This document shows, piece after piece, positions 9,906 to 18,559 of a DNA stretch of 64,000 nucleotides (its first letter is position 1; each line of letters opens with the position of its first letter). Origin of the DNA: QVMM01 sp047030855 (lineage in GTDB: Bacteria; Bacteroidota; Bacteroidia; Bacteroidales; Dysgonomonadaceae). Location: contig JBKYIJ010000008.1 of NCBI GenBank assembly GCA_047030855.1, positions 744,001 through 808,000 on the forward strand, read 5' to 3'. The position numbers were made by a program, and so were the translations under genes. The notes beneath the pieces were generated by a model. It searched no databases. It saw only the letters and a list, made by a program, of their open reading frames with translations, and was not told where the DNA came from.

Positions 9906-12032
9906 ATGAGAAAATGGTCTTTAATTATCCTTTTAGGTGCGTTAATATCCTGTCAAAGTGAAAAAGTTGAGAAAATAGATCGTTATGCGCTCGTTAATCG
10001 GAACAACCCTAAGGTGTCCGAATTCAACGAGTTATCTTCACTATCGGTCGGCAACGGAAATTTCGCTTTTACGGTAGATGCTACGGGCTTGCAGACTTAT
10101 CCCGATACGTATTCCAAAGGCGTGCCTCTCGGAACTCAGTCACAATGGGGATGGCACAGTTATCCGAACCCTCAGAATTTCAAACCCGAAGAGACGTTGA
10201 AAAACTATAACTTCAGAGGATGGGAAGAACCTTATGCCGTACAGTTCAATGAAAAAGGCAGGCAACACGATGCAGCAAACTATTTCAGAGCTAATCCTCA
10301 TCGCCTGCACTTGGGAAACATAGGATTGGAACTGATGCATGAAGACGGAAGCTTAACTAAACCCGAAGAAATTAAAGACATCAATCAGACATTAGACTTA
10401 TGGAACGGAATCATCAAAAGCCATTTCGGCACAAATACGGATACCGCTTTTGTAAGAACAACTTCACATCCTGACAAAGATCAGGTAGCCGTTCAATTAA
10501 ATTCTCCTCTGATCGGCAAAGGACTGATGAAAATCAACTTCCGATTTGCTTACCCTACAGGCGGGCACAGCGATGACGCCTGTGACAGAAGCGTTCCCGA
10601 AAAACACAAAACAGAAATAATAAACCAAGACGAACAGTCTTTCGTATTCAAACGTACTCTTGACACAACGACATATTATATAACCGTAAAATGGAACGGT
10701 AAAGCTTCCATTGCAGAAAAAGAAACTCATTACTATATTCTTTCACCCGAATCGGACGATTTCTCATTCACTTGTGAATTTACGGAGAAAGAACCTGTTA
10801 AAAGAGAAGACACGGCACAGGAAGCATTTGATGCTTCATCGAAATACTGGCAGACATTCTGGAAAAAAGGCGGCGCAATAGATTTTTCCAAATGTACCGA
10901 TCCGAGAGCAAAAGAATTGGAAAGACGCGTAGTGCTTTCCCAATACCTTATGGCAATTCAGTCTTCAGGCACAATACCTCCTCAGGAAACAGGACTGACA
11001 TATAACAGCTGGTTCGGCAAATTCCATTTGGAAATGCATTGGTGGCATGCCGTTCATTTTGCTCTTTGGAATCGTCCCGATCTGCTCGAAAGAAGCCTCG
11101 ATTGGTACGCTAAAGTATATCCTGTGGCAAAAGAAATTGCCGAAAGACAACAATTCAAAGGTGCGCGCTGGATGAAAATGACCGACCCTTCGGGAACGGA
11201 AGCACCGTCAAAAGTAGGATCGTTCCTCGTTTGGCAACAGCCACACTTTATTTATATGGCAGAACTCATTTACAGGAGCAATCCGTCTGATTCCGTCATA
11301 AAAAAATACAGTTTTCTTGTGAACGAAACCGCTGAATTCATGGCTTCTTTCGCTACTTACGACGAACTCGAAGGCAGATATGTATTGAAAGGACTTATTC
11401 CCGCACAAGAAACGTTAAGGGCATCCGAAACAATAAATCCTCCGTTCGAGCTTTCTTACTGGCACTACGCCATGTCGGTAGCACAAAAATGGAGAGAACG
11501 TGAAGGAAAATCAAGAAACGTTCAATGGGACGAACTGATCGACAAACTGTCTCCTTTGGCAGCTAAAGACGGACTCTATCTGGCAGCGGAAGACGCAACG
11601 GATACTTACGAAGACATCCGTTTCACGTCCGATCATCCCGCCGTACTCGGAGCATTGGGAATACTTCCGAAAAACAAACTGATCCGTGAAGACTATATGA
11701 AAAATACCCTGCACTGGATATGGGACAACTGGAACTGGGGTAAAACCTGGGGGTGGGATTATCCGATGACGGCGATGAACGCCGCACGCTTGGGCGAACC
11801 CGATAAAGCAGTAGGTGCATTGTTGATGGATAAGCGGACAAATACTTATCTTGTAAACGGACATAATTATCAGGACGGACGCCTGAGAGTCTATCTGCCC
11901 GGTAACGGCGGATTGCTGACAGCTGTAGCCATGATGTGCGCTGGCTGGGACGGAAACGAAGCGAAAAACCCCGGATTCCCGAAAGACGGTACTTGGAATG
12001 TAGTCTGGGAAGACTTGGTTCCGATGCCTTAA
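9906..12032 (+). CDS. Six-hairpin glycosidase-like lipoprotein (GH65/GH95-like fold)
   Basis: The 708-residue protein has a lipoprotein signal (ILLGALISC, lipidated Cys16). An N-terminal beta-sandwich region starts SLSVGNGNFAFTVDATGLQ (about residues 45-63). From about residue 300 follows an alpha-helical part resembling (alpha/alpha)6 barrels, with W-rich motifs (SWFGKFHLEMHWWHAVHFAL, about 364-383, and WGWDYPMTAMNAARLGEP, about 616-633). A TGLQTYP plus KFHLEMHWWH pattern is typical of uncharacterised Bacteroidetes PUL proteins placed in the six-hairpin glycosidase superfamily. Acidic candidates include E370 in FHLEMHW. It stands between two intercistronic hairpins in the PUL. The exact substrate is unknown; a role on rhamnogalacturonan side chains is inferred from neighbours. 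Confidence 0.75.
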   Translation: MRKWSLIILLGALISCQSEKVEKIDRYALVNRNNPKVSEFNELSSLSVGNGNFAFTVDATGLQTYPDTYSKGVPLGTQSQWGWHSYPNPQNFKPEETLKNYNFRGWEEPYAVQFNEKGRQHDAANYFRANPHRLHLGNIGLELMHEDGSLTKPEEIKDINQTLDLWNGIIKSHFGTNTDTAFVRTTSHPDKDQVAVQLNSPLIGKGLMKINFRFAYPTGGHSDDACDRSVPEKHKTEIINQDEQSFVFKRTLDTTTYYITVKWNGKASIAEKETHYYILSPESDDFSFTCEFTEKEPVKREDTAQEAFDASSKYWQTFWKKGGAIDFSKCTDPRAKELERRVVLSQYLMAIQSSGTIPPQETGLTYNSWFGKFHLEMHWWHAVHFALWNRPDLLERSLDWYAKVYPVAKEIAERQQFKGARWMKMTDPSGTEAPSKVGSFLVWQQPHFIYMAELIYRSNPSDSVIKKYSFLVNETAEFMASFATYDELEGRYVLKGLIPAQETLRASETINPPFELSYWHYAMSVAQKWREREGKSRNVQWDELIDKLSPLAAKDGLYLAAEDATDTYEDIRFTSDHPAVLGALGILPKNKLIREDYMKNTLHWIWDNWNWGKTWGWDYPMTAMNAARLGEPDKAVGALLMDKRTNTYLVNGHNYQDGRLRVYLPGNGGLLTAVAMMCAGWDGNEAKNPGFPKDGTWNVVWEDLVPMP

Positions 12033-12070
12033 TAAAAATAACTCTTTAATCAATTATTTATAATTTTACG

Positions 12071-12104
12071 GATAAGTCTCGGGTAGAAATATTCGGGACT
12101 TATC
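12071..12104 (+). other. Intercistronic hairpin
   Basis: GATAAGTCTCG (12071-12081) pairs with CGGGACTTATC (12094-12104), giving an 11-bp stem with one G-U pair and a 12-nt loop. It sits 20 nt before the next ATG. No oligo-T follows directly. It belongs to the same class as the hairpins at 9858 and 25864. Confidence 0.5.
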
Positions 12105-12124
12105 TATAAAAACAAAATATAAAA

Positions 12125-15100
12125 ATGAAATTATCCGCATTTATTTTATCCTTGATACTATTCATTTCTTTTACCGACCTTACTGCTCAGCAGACGTACT
12201 GGCACAATAAAGAACGACAGTGGCGATACACCCCCGAAGGTGAAGATTTTGTCATCATAAACGGCGACAAAAAATTCAACCGTGCACTGTACGGAACAAA
12301 TACGGCTTTCCGTGTCGAAACGGGAGATGTCCCCGAATTCGGGTTCTTTATGCCGAACATGGGAGGAAATCTGCAACTCGGACTGATCAGAGGGAATGAA
12401 AGCATCTGGCTGAACAATGCGGAATACATCAAGTCTATTTACAGGGCAGGCGCGAGAATATACGAAATAAAAGATCCTGTTATCGGATCAGGTGAAATAA
12501 TAATATCCGTTTTGGCTATGAGCGATGCGGAAGGAATGATTATGAAAATAGAAACAAAAAACATTCCTTCTAACACAGAATTATTTGCAATGTATGGCGG
12601 AGCAAGCAACAAGCGGTTTTCCCGAAACGGAGATTTGGGGGTAGACGATCCAACCGCATTTTCACTGAAACCTGATGCTTGTAAAGGAAACGAATACACG
12701 ATAACCAATAATTCTTTTTCCCTTATCTACGGAAGAAATCAGAAAGGGGAATATCAAAACATAACAGGCATTTTCCCTGATAATTCAGACTTAAAGCTGG
12801 GATCGCCCGATATTCTAACAACACCGATCAACGCTTTTATTTCAGCGACAAATACAGATTATCCCGTTTTAGTATCAAAATTCAAAATAGCGGAAAACAA
12901 ATCTTACTACATAAACATCAAGAAAAAAGATCAAATCAATCTGAATTATTCAGATTTACAGGAATGTTTCAACAACGCCGAGAACAAAAGAAAAGAAATT
13001 GCAGGCACAGTGAAGATAAACACGCCCGATCCATATTTCAATCCTTTGGGCGGGGTAATAAGCACAGCCGCAGACGGAATATGGGAACCCGATCGCTGGC
13101 TTCACGGCGCTGTCGGCTGGAGAATGCCGCTTAACGGCTGGCGAGCCGCTTATACAGGCGATGCGATAGGATGGCACGACAAGTCGAGAGGGCATTTTGA
13201 AGGATATGCAGCTTCTCAGATCACAAATGTAGAACCGACTATCCCCCACCCTGCACAAGACAAAGAACTCAACTTGGCAAGAGCCGAGAAGAAATGGGGA
13301 ACGCAAATGTACAGCAACGGATATATCTGCCGCAATCCGTACGAAACCAACAAAATGCATCATTACGACATGAACCTTGTCTATATCGACGAATTGCTTT
13401 GGCACTTCAACTGGACGGGGGACATGGATTTTGTCCGAAAAATGTGGCCTGTGCTGGCAAGGCATTTAGCTTGGGAAAAGAGAAACTTCGATCCTGACGA
13501 TGACGGGCTTTACGATGCTTACGCCTGCATCTGGGCAAGTGACGCATTGCAGTACAACAGCGGTGGAGTAACCCATTCGTCCGCTTACAATTATCGGGCA
13601 AATAAAATGGCTGCCATGATAGCGGAGAAAATAGGCGAAGACCCTGCTCCGTACCAAAAAGAAGCCGATAAAATATTAAATGCGATTAACAACCAGTTGT
13701 GGCTGGAAGATAAAGGCTGGTGGGCAGAGTTCAAGGACTTTATGGGTAATAAAATGGTGCATCCGAATGCGGGAATATGGACTGTTTATCATGCCATCGA
13801 CTCGGATATTCACACACCATTCCAAGCATATCAGGCGACAAGATATATCGACACCGAGATACCGCATATCCCCGTATTGGCGAAAGGACTGAAAGACGAA
13901 GGCTATCAGACTGTTTCGACAACTAACTGGCTGCCTTATTCTTGGTCGATCAACAATGTCGCTTTCGCAGAAGTCGCACACATGAGTTTGGCATACTGGC
14001 AGGCAGGACGATACGACGAAGCATACAAACTGTTTAAGAGTTCAGTATTGGACGGAATGTACTTGGGAAGCAGCCCGGGAAACATCGGACAGGTAAGTTT
14101 CTATGACGCTGCCCGAGGAGAGTGCTACCGCGATTTCGGCGATCCTGTCGGAGTATATTCAAGAGTATTGGTTCAGGGACTGTTCGGAGTCTATCCCGAT
14201 CTTATGAATGACAAACTTGGGATTCGTCCCGGATTTCCTTCCGACTGGGATCATGCTTCTATATCTACATCCGATATAAGTATAGATTTCAAAAGAAAAG
14301 GAAATAAAGATACATACAGGATAGGAAATAAATTCGGAAAGAAACCAGCGTTAACCTTATCAATAAAGGCTATACGGGACAATATCGCATCTCTTAAAGT
14401 GAACGGAAAAGAACAAGAATGGCATATCGAGGCGGAGAGCGTCGAATATCCGTTAATAAATATAGATTGCGGATCGACAGATATTTATGACATTGAAATA
14501 ACATGGGGCGGAAAGCCTTTGAACGGCTTTACATACACAGCCAAAGGGGTTGAAGGAGAAAACTGGATATTAACCTCCGACTATAAGATCAAAGAATTGT
14601 ATGATCCGCAAAAAGTATTAACCGATGTCAACTTATCGGATAATAGTTTGTCAGGAAAGCTGAACGGTGAGTTAGGGCACAGGACACTGTTCGTTAAAGC
14701 GGAGCAAGGCGAAATGGTTTGGTGGCAACCCGTAAACATTGAAATAAAAGAACCTTTCTCGGTAAATTACAATCCTGAATCGGACAAACTTGAGTTTGCC
14801 GTGACGAATAATACGAAAAAAAATATCAAAGCATCATTAAAATGTGATGGATACGATAAACTTATCGTATTAGAAAGCGGAAAAACAAGCGAAAAAATAA
14901 CTATCCCGAATGAATTTGCAAATTTCGGAACAAACCGTATTGAAATAACAGATAACGGAAAACTTATCTACTCTACGGAGTTAACAAATTGGAATATTAA
15001 AAATCCGTCAGGCAAATACGACATGATCGACATAAACAGTGCTTTGAACGCTTCCGTTTCACAGATTTTCAAAAATGAATACCTGACGCCACGTTCACCT

Positions 15101-15739
15101 TATACAACCTTGCAAACACCGAAGCAAGGAATCGGAGAATGGTGCCATCCGAATATGACTGCTAATATCGACGATTCAGGATTAAGAAATACCGCAAAAA
15201 ACAACGTATTCGAAACTCCTATCGGAATACCGTTCAGAACACCGTCGGATAAAAATGCTAATAACATCGCATTCACAACATTGTGGGATAATTACCCGTC
15301 GCAACTGTCCATACCATTGTCGGGTAAAGCATCACACGTTTATTTACTGATGGCAGGAAGTACAAACCATATGCAGTGCCATGTAACAAACGGAACAGTC
15401 ACGATATACTATACTGACGGATCGAAAGAAGAACTCAAGCTCGTGAATCCCGAAACATGGGCTCCTGTCGAACAGGATTTTTATATCGACGGGTATGCCT
15501 TCAAATCAAAGAAACCTCTTCCGTATCGCGTAGCACTAAAATCGGGGTTGATTAGCAGAAATCCCGGCAAAGACTTGAATATAGATCCGAACGAGGTTTA
15601 TGGAAGAAGCATCGACGGAGGCGCAGGAATTATACTGGACTTGCCGCTTGATGCAAGTAAGGAATTGAAAAACCTTGAGCTAAAAACAGTAGCAAATGAA
15701 GTAGTCATCGGATTGATGAGTGTAACATTATTAAGATAA
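12125..15739 (+). CDS. DUF4450-like large secreted protein, putative glycosidase
   Basis: This 1204-residue protein has a signal peptide (about 1-21, ending LTAQQ). Its N-terminus, YWHNKERQWRYTPEGEDF and RALYGTNTAFRVETGDVPE, is characteristic of DUF4450 proteins in pectin-type PULs. Residues about 300-700 look like a six-hairpin catalytic domain, with GWRMPLNGWRAAYTGDAIGW (about 326-345), HYDMNLVYIDELLWHFNWTGD (about 413-433) and NWLPYSWSINNVAFAEVAHMSLAYWQAGRYDEA (about 602-634). About residues 760-1204 are beta-rich, with a jelly-roll-like end, and may bind carbohydrate. Family members occur in rhamnogalacturonan loci; I do not know the reaction with confidence. The gap to the next gene, 15740-15849, holds no recognisable element. 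Confidence 0.8.
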   Translation: MKLSAFILSLILFISFTDLTAQQTYWHNKERQWRYTPEGEDFVIINGDKKFNRALYGTNTAFRVETGDVPEFGFFMPNMGGNLQLGLIRGNESIWLNNAEYIKSIYRAGARIYEIKDPVIGSGEIIISVLAMSDAEGMIMKIETKNIPSNTELFAMYGGASNKRFSRNGDLGVDDPTAFSLKPDACKGNEYTITNNSFSLIYGRNQKGEYQNITGIFPDNSDLKLGSPDILTTPINAFISATNTDYPVLVSKFKIAENKSYYINIKKKDQINLNYSDLQECFNNAENKRKEIAGTVKINTPDPYFNPLGGVISTAADGIWEPDRWLHGAVGWRMPLNGWRAAYTGDAIGWHDKSRGHFEGYAASQITNVEPTIPHPAQDKELNLARAEKKWGTQMYSNGYICRNPYETNKMHHYDMNLVYIDELLWHFNWTGDMDFVRKMWPVLARHLAWEKRNFDPDDDGLYDAYACIWASDALQYNSGGVTHSSAYNYRANKMAAMIAEKIGEDPAPYQKEADKILNAINNQLWLEDKGWWAEFKDFMGNKMVHPNAGIWTVYHAIDSDIHTPFQAYQATRYIDTEIPHIPVLAKGLKDEGYQTVSTTNWLPYSWSINNVAFAEVAHMSLAYWQAGRYDEAYKLFKSSVLDGMYLGSSPGNIGQVSFYDAARGECYRDFGDPVGVYSRVLVQGLFGVYPDLMNDKLGIRPGFPSDWDHASISTSDISIDFKRKGNKDTYRIGNKFGKKPALTLSIKAIRDNIASLKVNGKEQEWHIEAESVEYPLINIDCGSTDIYDIEITWGGKPLNGFTYTAKGVEGENWILTSDYKIKELYDPQKVLTDVNLSDNSLSGKLNGELGHRTLFVKAEQGEMVWWQPVNIEIKEPFSVNYNPESDKLEFAVTNNTKKNIKASLKCDGYDKLIVLESGKTSEKITIPNEFANFGTNRIEITDNGKLIYSTELTNWNIKNPSGKYDMIDINSALNASVSQIFKNEYLTPRSPYTTLQTPKQGIGEWCHPNMTANIDDSGLRNTAKNNVFETPIGIPFRTPSDKNANNIAFTTLWDNYPSQLSIPLSGKASHVYLLMAGSTNHMQCHVTNGTVTIYYTDGSKEELKLVNPETWAPVEQDFYIDGYAFKSKKPLPYRVALKSGLISRNPGKDLNIDPNEVYGRSIDGGAGIILDLPLDASKELKNLELKTVANEVVIGLMSVTLLR

Positions 15740-15850
15740 CAGGGAAAACAAAATCAGCATTATAAAGATCAAAATACATAGTATTAGAAAATAGATAAGC
15801 AGTATATTTAACATCTCAAAAATCTTATTTATACAATTTTTATTCAGCCA

Positions 15851-17368
15851 ATGAAAAACTCAACGTTGTTCGCAGCAATAATACTATGCATTTTCTCTTT
15901 TCAGAGAGTAAAAGCGGATGTCATACTTCCGTCCGTTATTTCGGATAATATGGTTCTGCAACAGGATTCAGAAGTAAACTTATGGGGAAAGGCGAGCCCA
16001 AATGAAAAAATCAAAATAGTACCGTCTTGGAATAAAAAAGAATATACAATACAAGCAGGGCAAAACGGAAAATGGACTGTGAAAATCAAAACTCCGAAAG
16101 CGACAACAAACCAGACAATCGCAATAGAGGGAGATAACAAGATTACCCTGAAAAACATTCTTATCGGAGAAGTGTGGCTCTGTTCGGGACAGTCGAATAT
16201 GGATTTCCAGATAGCCAAAGGAAAAGGCTGGAGAACAGGAGTCCTGAACGAAGAAGCGACAATGAAAGATGCCGATTATCCCGAAATAAGGCTATTTCAT
16301 GTTACTCAGGCTTTATCTCCCGATAAAGAACTGGACGACTGTGATGGATATTGGGAAATCTGCACACCCGAAAACATTAAGACATTTTCCGCAATAGCTT
16401 TCTTTTTCGGACGGGAATTGTATAACAATCTGCACGTACCTGTCGGACTGATTCAATCTACTTGGGGAGGTACTCCCGCAGAGGCTTGGACAAAAATGAG
16501 CGTCATGGAAAACGATCCCGTATATGCTCAATTGGTAGCCGATCACGAGAATACGAAAAACAACTATCCCGCCGATCTGAAAAAGTATGAAGAAGAAAAA
16601 GCCAGATACGATGCCTTGATAAACAAAGGAGAAGAAGCTGGAAAAGCTCCGAAAAAGCCTAAAGGCATAAATCATAACAAAGCATTATCTATACTATGGA
16701 ACGCAATGATCCATCCCCTTGTTCCTTATACAATGAAAGGAGTTATCTGGTATCAGGGCGAATCCAATTCGAACAGAGCCGACGATTATACCCATGTGTT
16801 TACCAATATGATAAACAGTTGGAGAACGGAATGGGAACAAGGGGACTTTCCTTTCTACTTCGTGCAGATAGCACCGCATTACAAACAACCGCCGCAAATA
16901 CGTGAAGCCCAAATGAAAACATGGCAAACCGCAAAAAACACAGGAATGGCGGTAATAACCGATGTGGGAGATTCTACGGACATCCATCCGAGAAATAAGC
17001 TTGTACCTGCACAGCGTTTATCCTATTGGGCTTTAGCGAAAACCTACGGAAAAGATATTACTTATTCGGGACCTTTATACAAATCCATGCAAATCAAAGG
17101 AGATAAAGTTATACTGAGCTTTGATTATACAGATAAAGGGTTGACATCAAAAGGGGGTAAATTAAAAGGTTTTGCAATCGCAGGGAACGACAAAATATTT
17201 TACCCTGCGGAAACGGAAATAAACGGCAATACGGTAACAGTATCCTCTCCGAATGTCAACGATCCTGTTGCCGTCAGATATGGCTGGGATAAGTTTTTCA
17301 GGGCAAACCTGTTTAACGGAGCGGATTTACCCGCAACGCCTTTCAGAACCGACAATTGGGACAATTAG
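15851..17368 (+). CDS. Sialate O-acetylesterase-like SGNH carbohydrate esterase
   Basis: The 505-residue protein has a signal peptide (about 1-22, ending VKA). The SGNH blocks are clear: EVWLCSGQSNMDFQ (about 110-123, nucleophile Ser in GQSNM), LIQSTWGGTPAEAW (about 202-215), VIWYQGESNSNRADDY (about 298-313) and the Asp/His block DVGDSTDIHPRNK (about 374-386). The family is annotated as sialate O-acetylesterase (SASA/DUF303), but in pectin PULs such enzymes remove acetyl groups from galacturonate or rhamnose residues. Here it most likely deacetylates rhamnogalacturonan fragments so that GH105, GH106 and GH28 can act. The GH105 gene follows after 23 nt. Confidence 0.88.
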   Translation: MKNSTLFAAIILCIFSFQRVKADVILPSVISDNMVLQQDSEVNLWGKASPNEKIKIVPSWNKKEYTIQAGQNGKWTVKIKTPKATTNQTIAIEGDNKITLKNILIGEVWLCSGQSNMDFQIAKGKGWRTGVLNEEATMKDADYPEIRLFHVTQALSPDKELDDCDGYWEICTPENIKTFSAIAFFFGRELYNNLHVPVGLIQSTWGGTPAEAWTKMSVMENDPVYAQLVADHENTKNNYPADLKKYEEEKARYDALINKGEEAGKAPKKPKGINHNKALSILWNAMIHPLVPYTMKGVIWYQGESNSNRADDYTHVFTNMINSWRTEWEQGDFPFYFVQIAPHYKQPPQIREAQMKTWQTAKNTGMAVITDVGDSTDIHPRNKLVPAQRLSYWALAKTYGKDITYSGPLYKSMQIKGDKVILSFDYTDKGLTSKGGKLKGFAIAGNDKIFYPAETEINGNTVTVSSPNVNDPVAVRYGWDKFFRANLFNGADLPATPFRTDNWDN

Positions 17369-17391
17369 AAATCAACGAAAATAACATAACC

Positions 17392-18549
17392 ATGAAAAAA
17401 ACCTTATTCACAGTATTATTAGCAACGATTCTCATACAATTTTCCTATTCACAAAAAACGGGAATATTGTTCGCCGACTCCGAAATGAAGCGGGCACCAC
17501 AGGCTTGGCAACTCGACCACGGAAAGCGGCTCTATTTCGGTTACGCACAAGGAGTCGGCTGTATGGCTATGCTCGACGTATGGAAGCAGACAGGAGACCG
17601 CAAATATCTGGATTACGTTATTCAATGGGCTGATACGATTATCAACGATCAGGGAGATATTCATCTCTATGATGTCAAAACTTATAATATTGACTACATA
17701 AATTCAGGGAAAGTATTGTTTGACGTTTACAAACAAACAGGAAACGAAAAATACAAGCTGGCAATGGACAATCTGGTTAAGCAGATGAAAAATCACCCGA
17801 GAACACTGGAAGGAGCTTTCTGGCACAAGCTGATCTATCAGCACCAGATATGGCTCGACGGACTGTATATGGGTTCTCCGTTTCTTGCACAGTATGCAGT
17901 GACTTTCAATAAACCCGAATTGATAGACGACGTTATCAATCAATTCCTTATCTGTGCCAAACACACATACGATCCTGTTACAGGATTGTATTATCACGCT
18001 TGGGACGAGAGCAAACGCCAGAAATGGGCAAATCCGATCACAGGACAGTCGCCGAACTTCTGGGGACGTGCTGTAGGTTGGTGGTATATGGCACTGGTTG
18101 ACGTATTGGACTATATTCCACAGGAACATCCGAAACGTCCCGCATTGATCCGAATGATTAACGGACTGGCGGAAGCATTGCCTCAGTATCAGGACAAAAC
18201 AGGCTTGTGGTATCAGGTACTGGATAAAGGCGACAGGGAAGGTAATTTCCTCGAAGCGTCCGTTTCGTCAATGTTTATGTACTCATACGCAAAGGCGGTT
18301 AACAAGGGATATATAGATGCCAAATACAGAGAAATAGCGGAAAAAGCCTACAACGGTCTTATGAATACACTGATTGTAAAAAATGCGGACGGAACTCTTA
18401 CCTTGACAAAATGCTGTTCGGTTGGCGGATTGGGCGGAAATCCTTACAGAGACGGAAGTTTCGAATACTATGTGAACGAAAAAATAAGAGATAACGACTC
18501 TAAAGCGACAGGACCTTTCATAATGGGTTGCCTGCAATTAGGAAAATAA
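17392..18549 (+). CDS. GH105 unsaturated rhamnogalacturonyl hydrolase (YteR-like)
   Basis: I choose ATG 17392 because it opens a good signal peptide (MKKTLFTVLLATILIQFSYSQ). An upstream in-frame start at 17356 would overlap the previous gene and spoil the signal. The product has 385 residues. It is an (alpha/alpha)6 barrel of family GH105/GH88 with IWLDGLYMGSPFLAQYA at about 153-169, where D156 is the expected general acid/base that hydrates the double bond of the unsaturated galacturonate. The conserved FWGRAVGWWYMALVDVL lies at about 223-239. It removes the unsaturated uronic acid left by lyases from the non-reducing end. GH2 follows after 10 nt. Confidence 0.92.
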   Translation: MKKTLFTVLLATILIQFSYSQKTGILFADSEMKRAPQAWQLDHGKRLYFGYAQGVGCMAMLDVWKQTGDRKYLDYVIQWADTIINDQGDIHLYDVKTYNIDYINSGKVLFDVYKQTGNEKYKLAMDNLVKQMKNHPRTLEGAFWHKLIYQHQIWLDGLYMGSPFLAQYAVTFNKPELIDDVINQFLICAKHTYDPVTGLYYHAWDESKRQKWANPITGQSPNFWGRAVGWWYMALVDVLDYIPQEHPKRPALIRMINGLAEALPQYQDKTGLWYQVLDKGDREGNFLEASVSSMFMYSYAKAVNKGYIDAKYREIAEKAYNGLMNTLIVKNADGTLTLTKCCSVGGLGGNPYRDGSFEYYVNEKIRDNDSKATGPFIMGCLQLGK

Positions 18550-18559
18550 AAACCGGATC

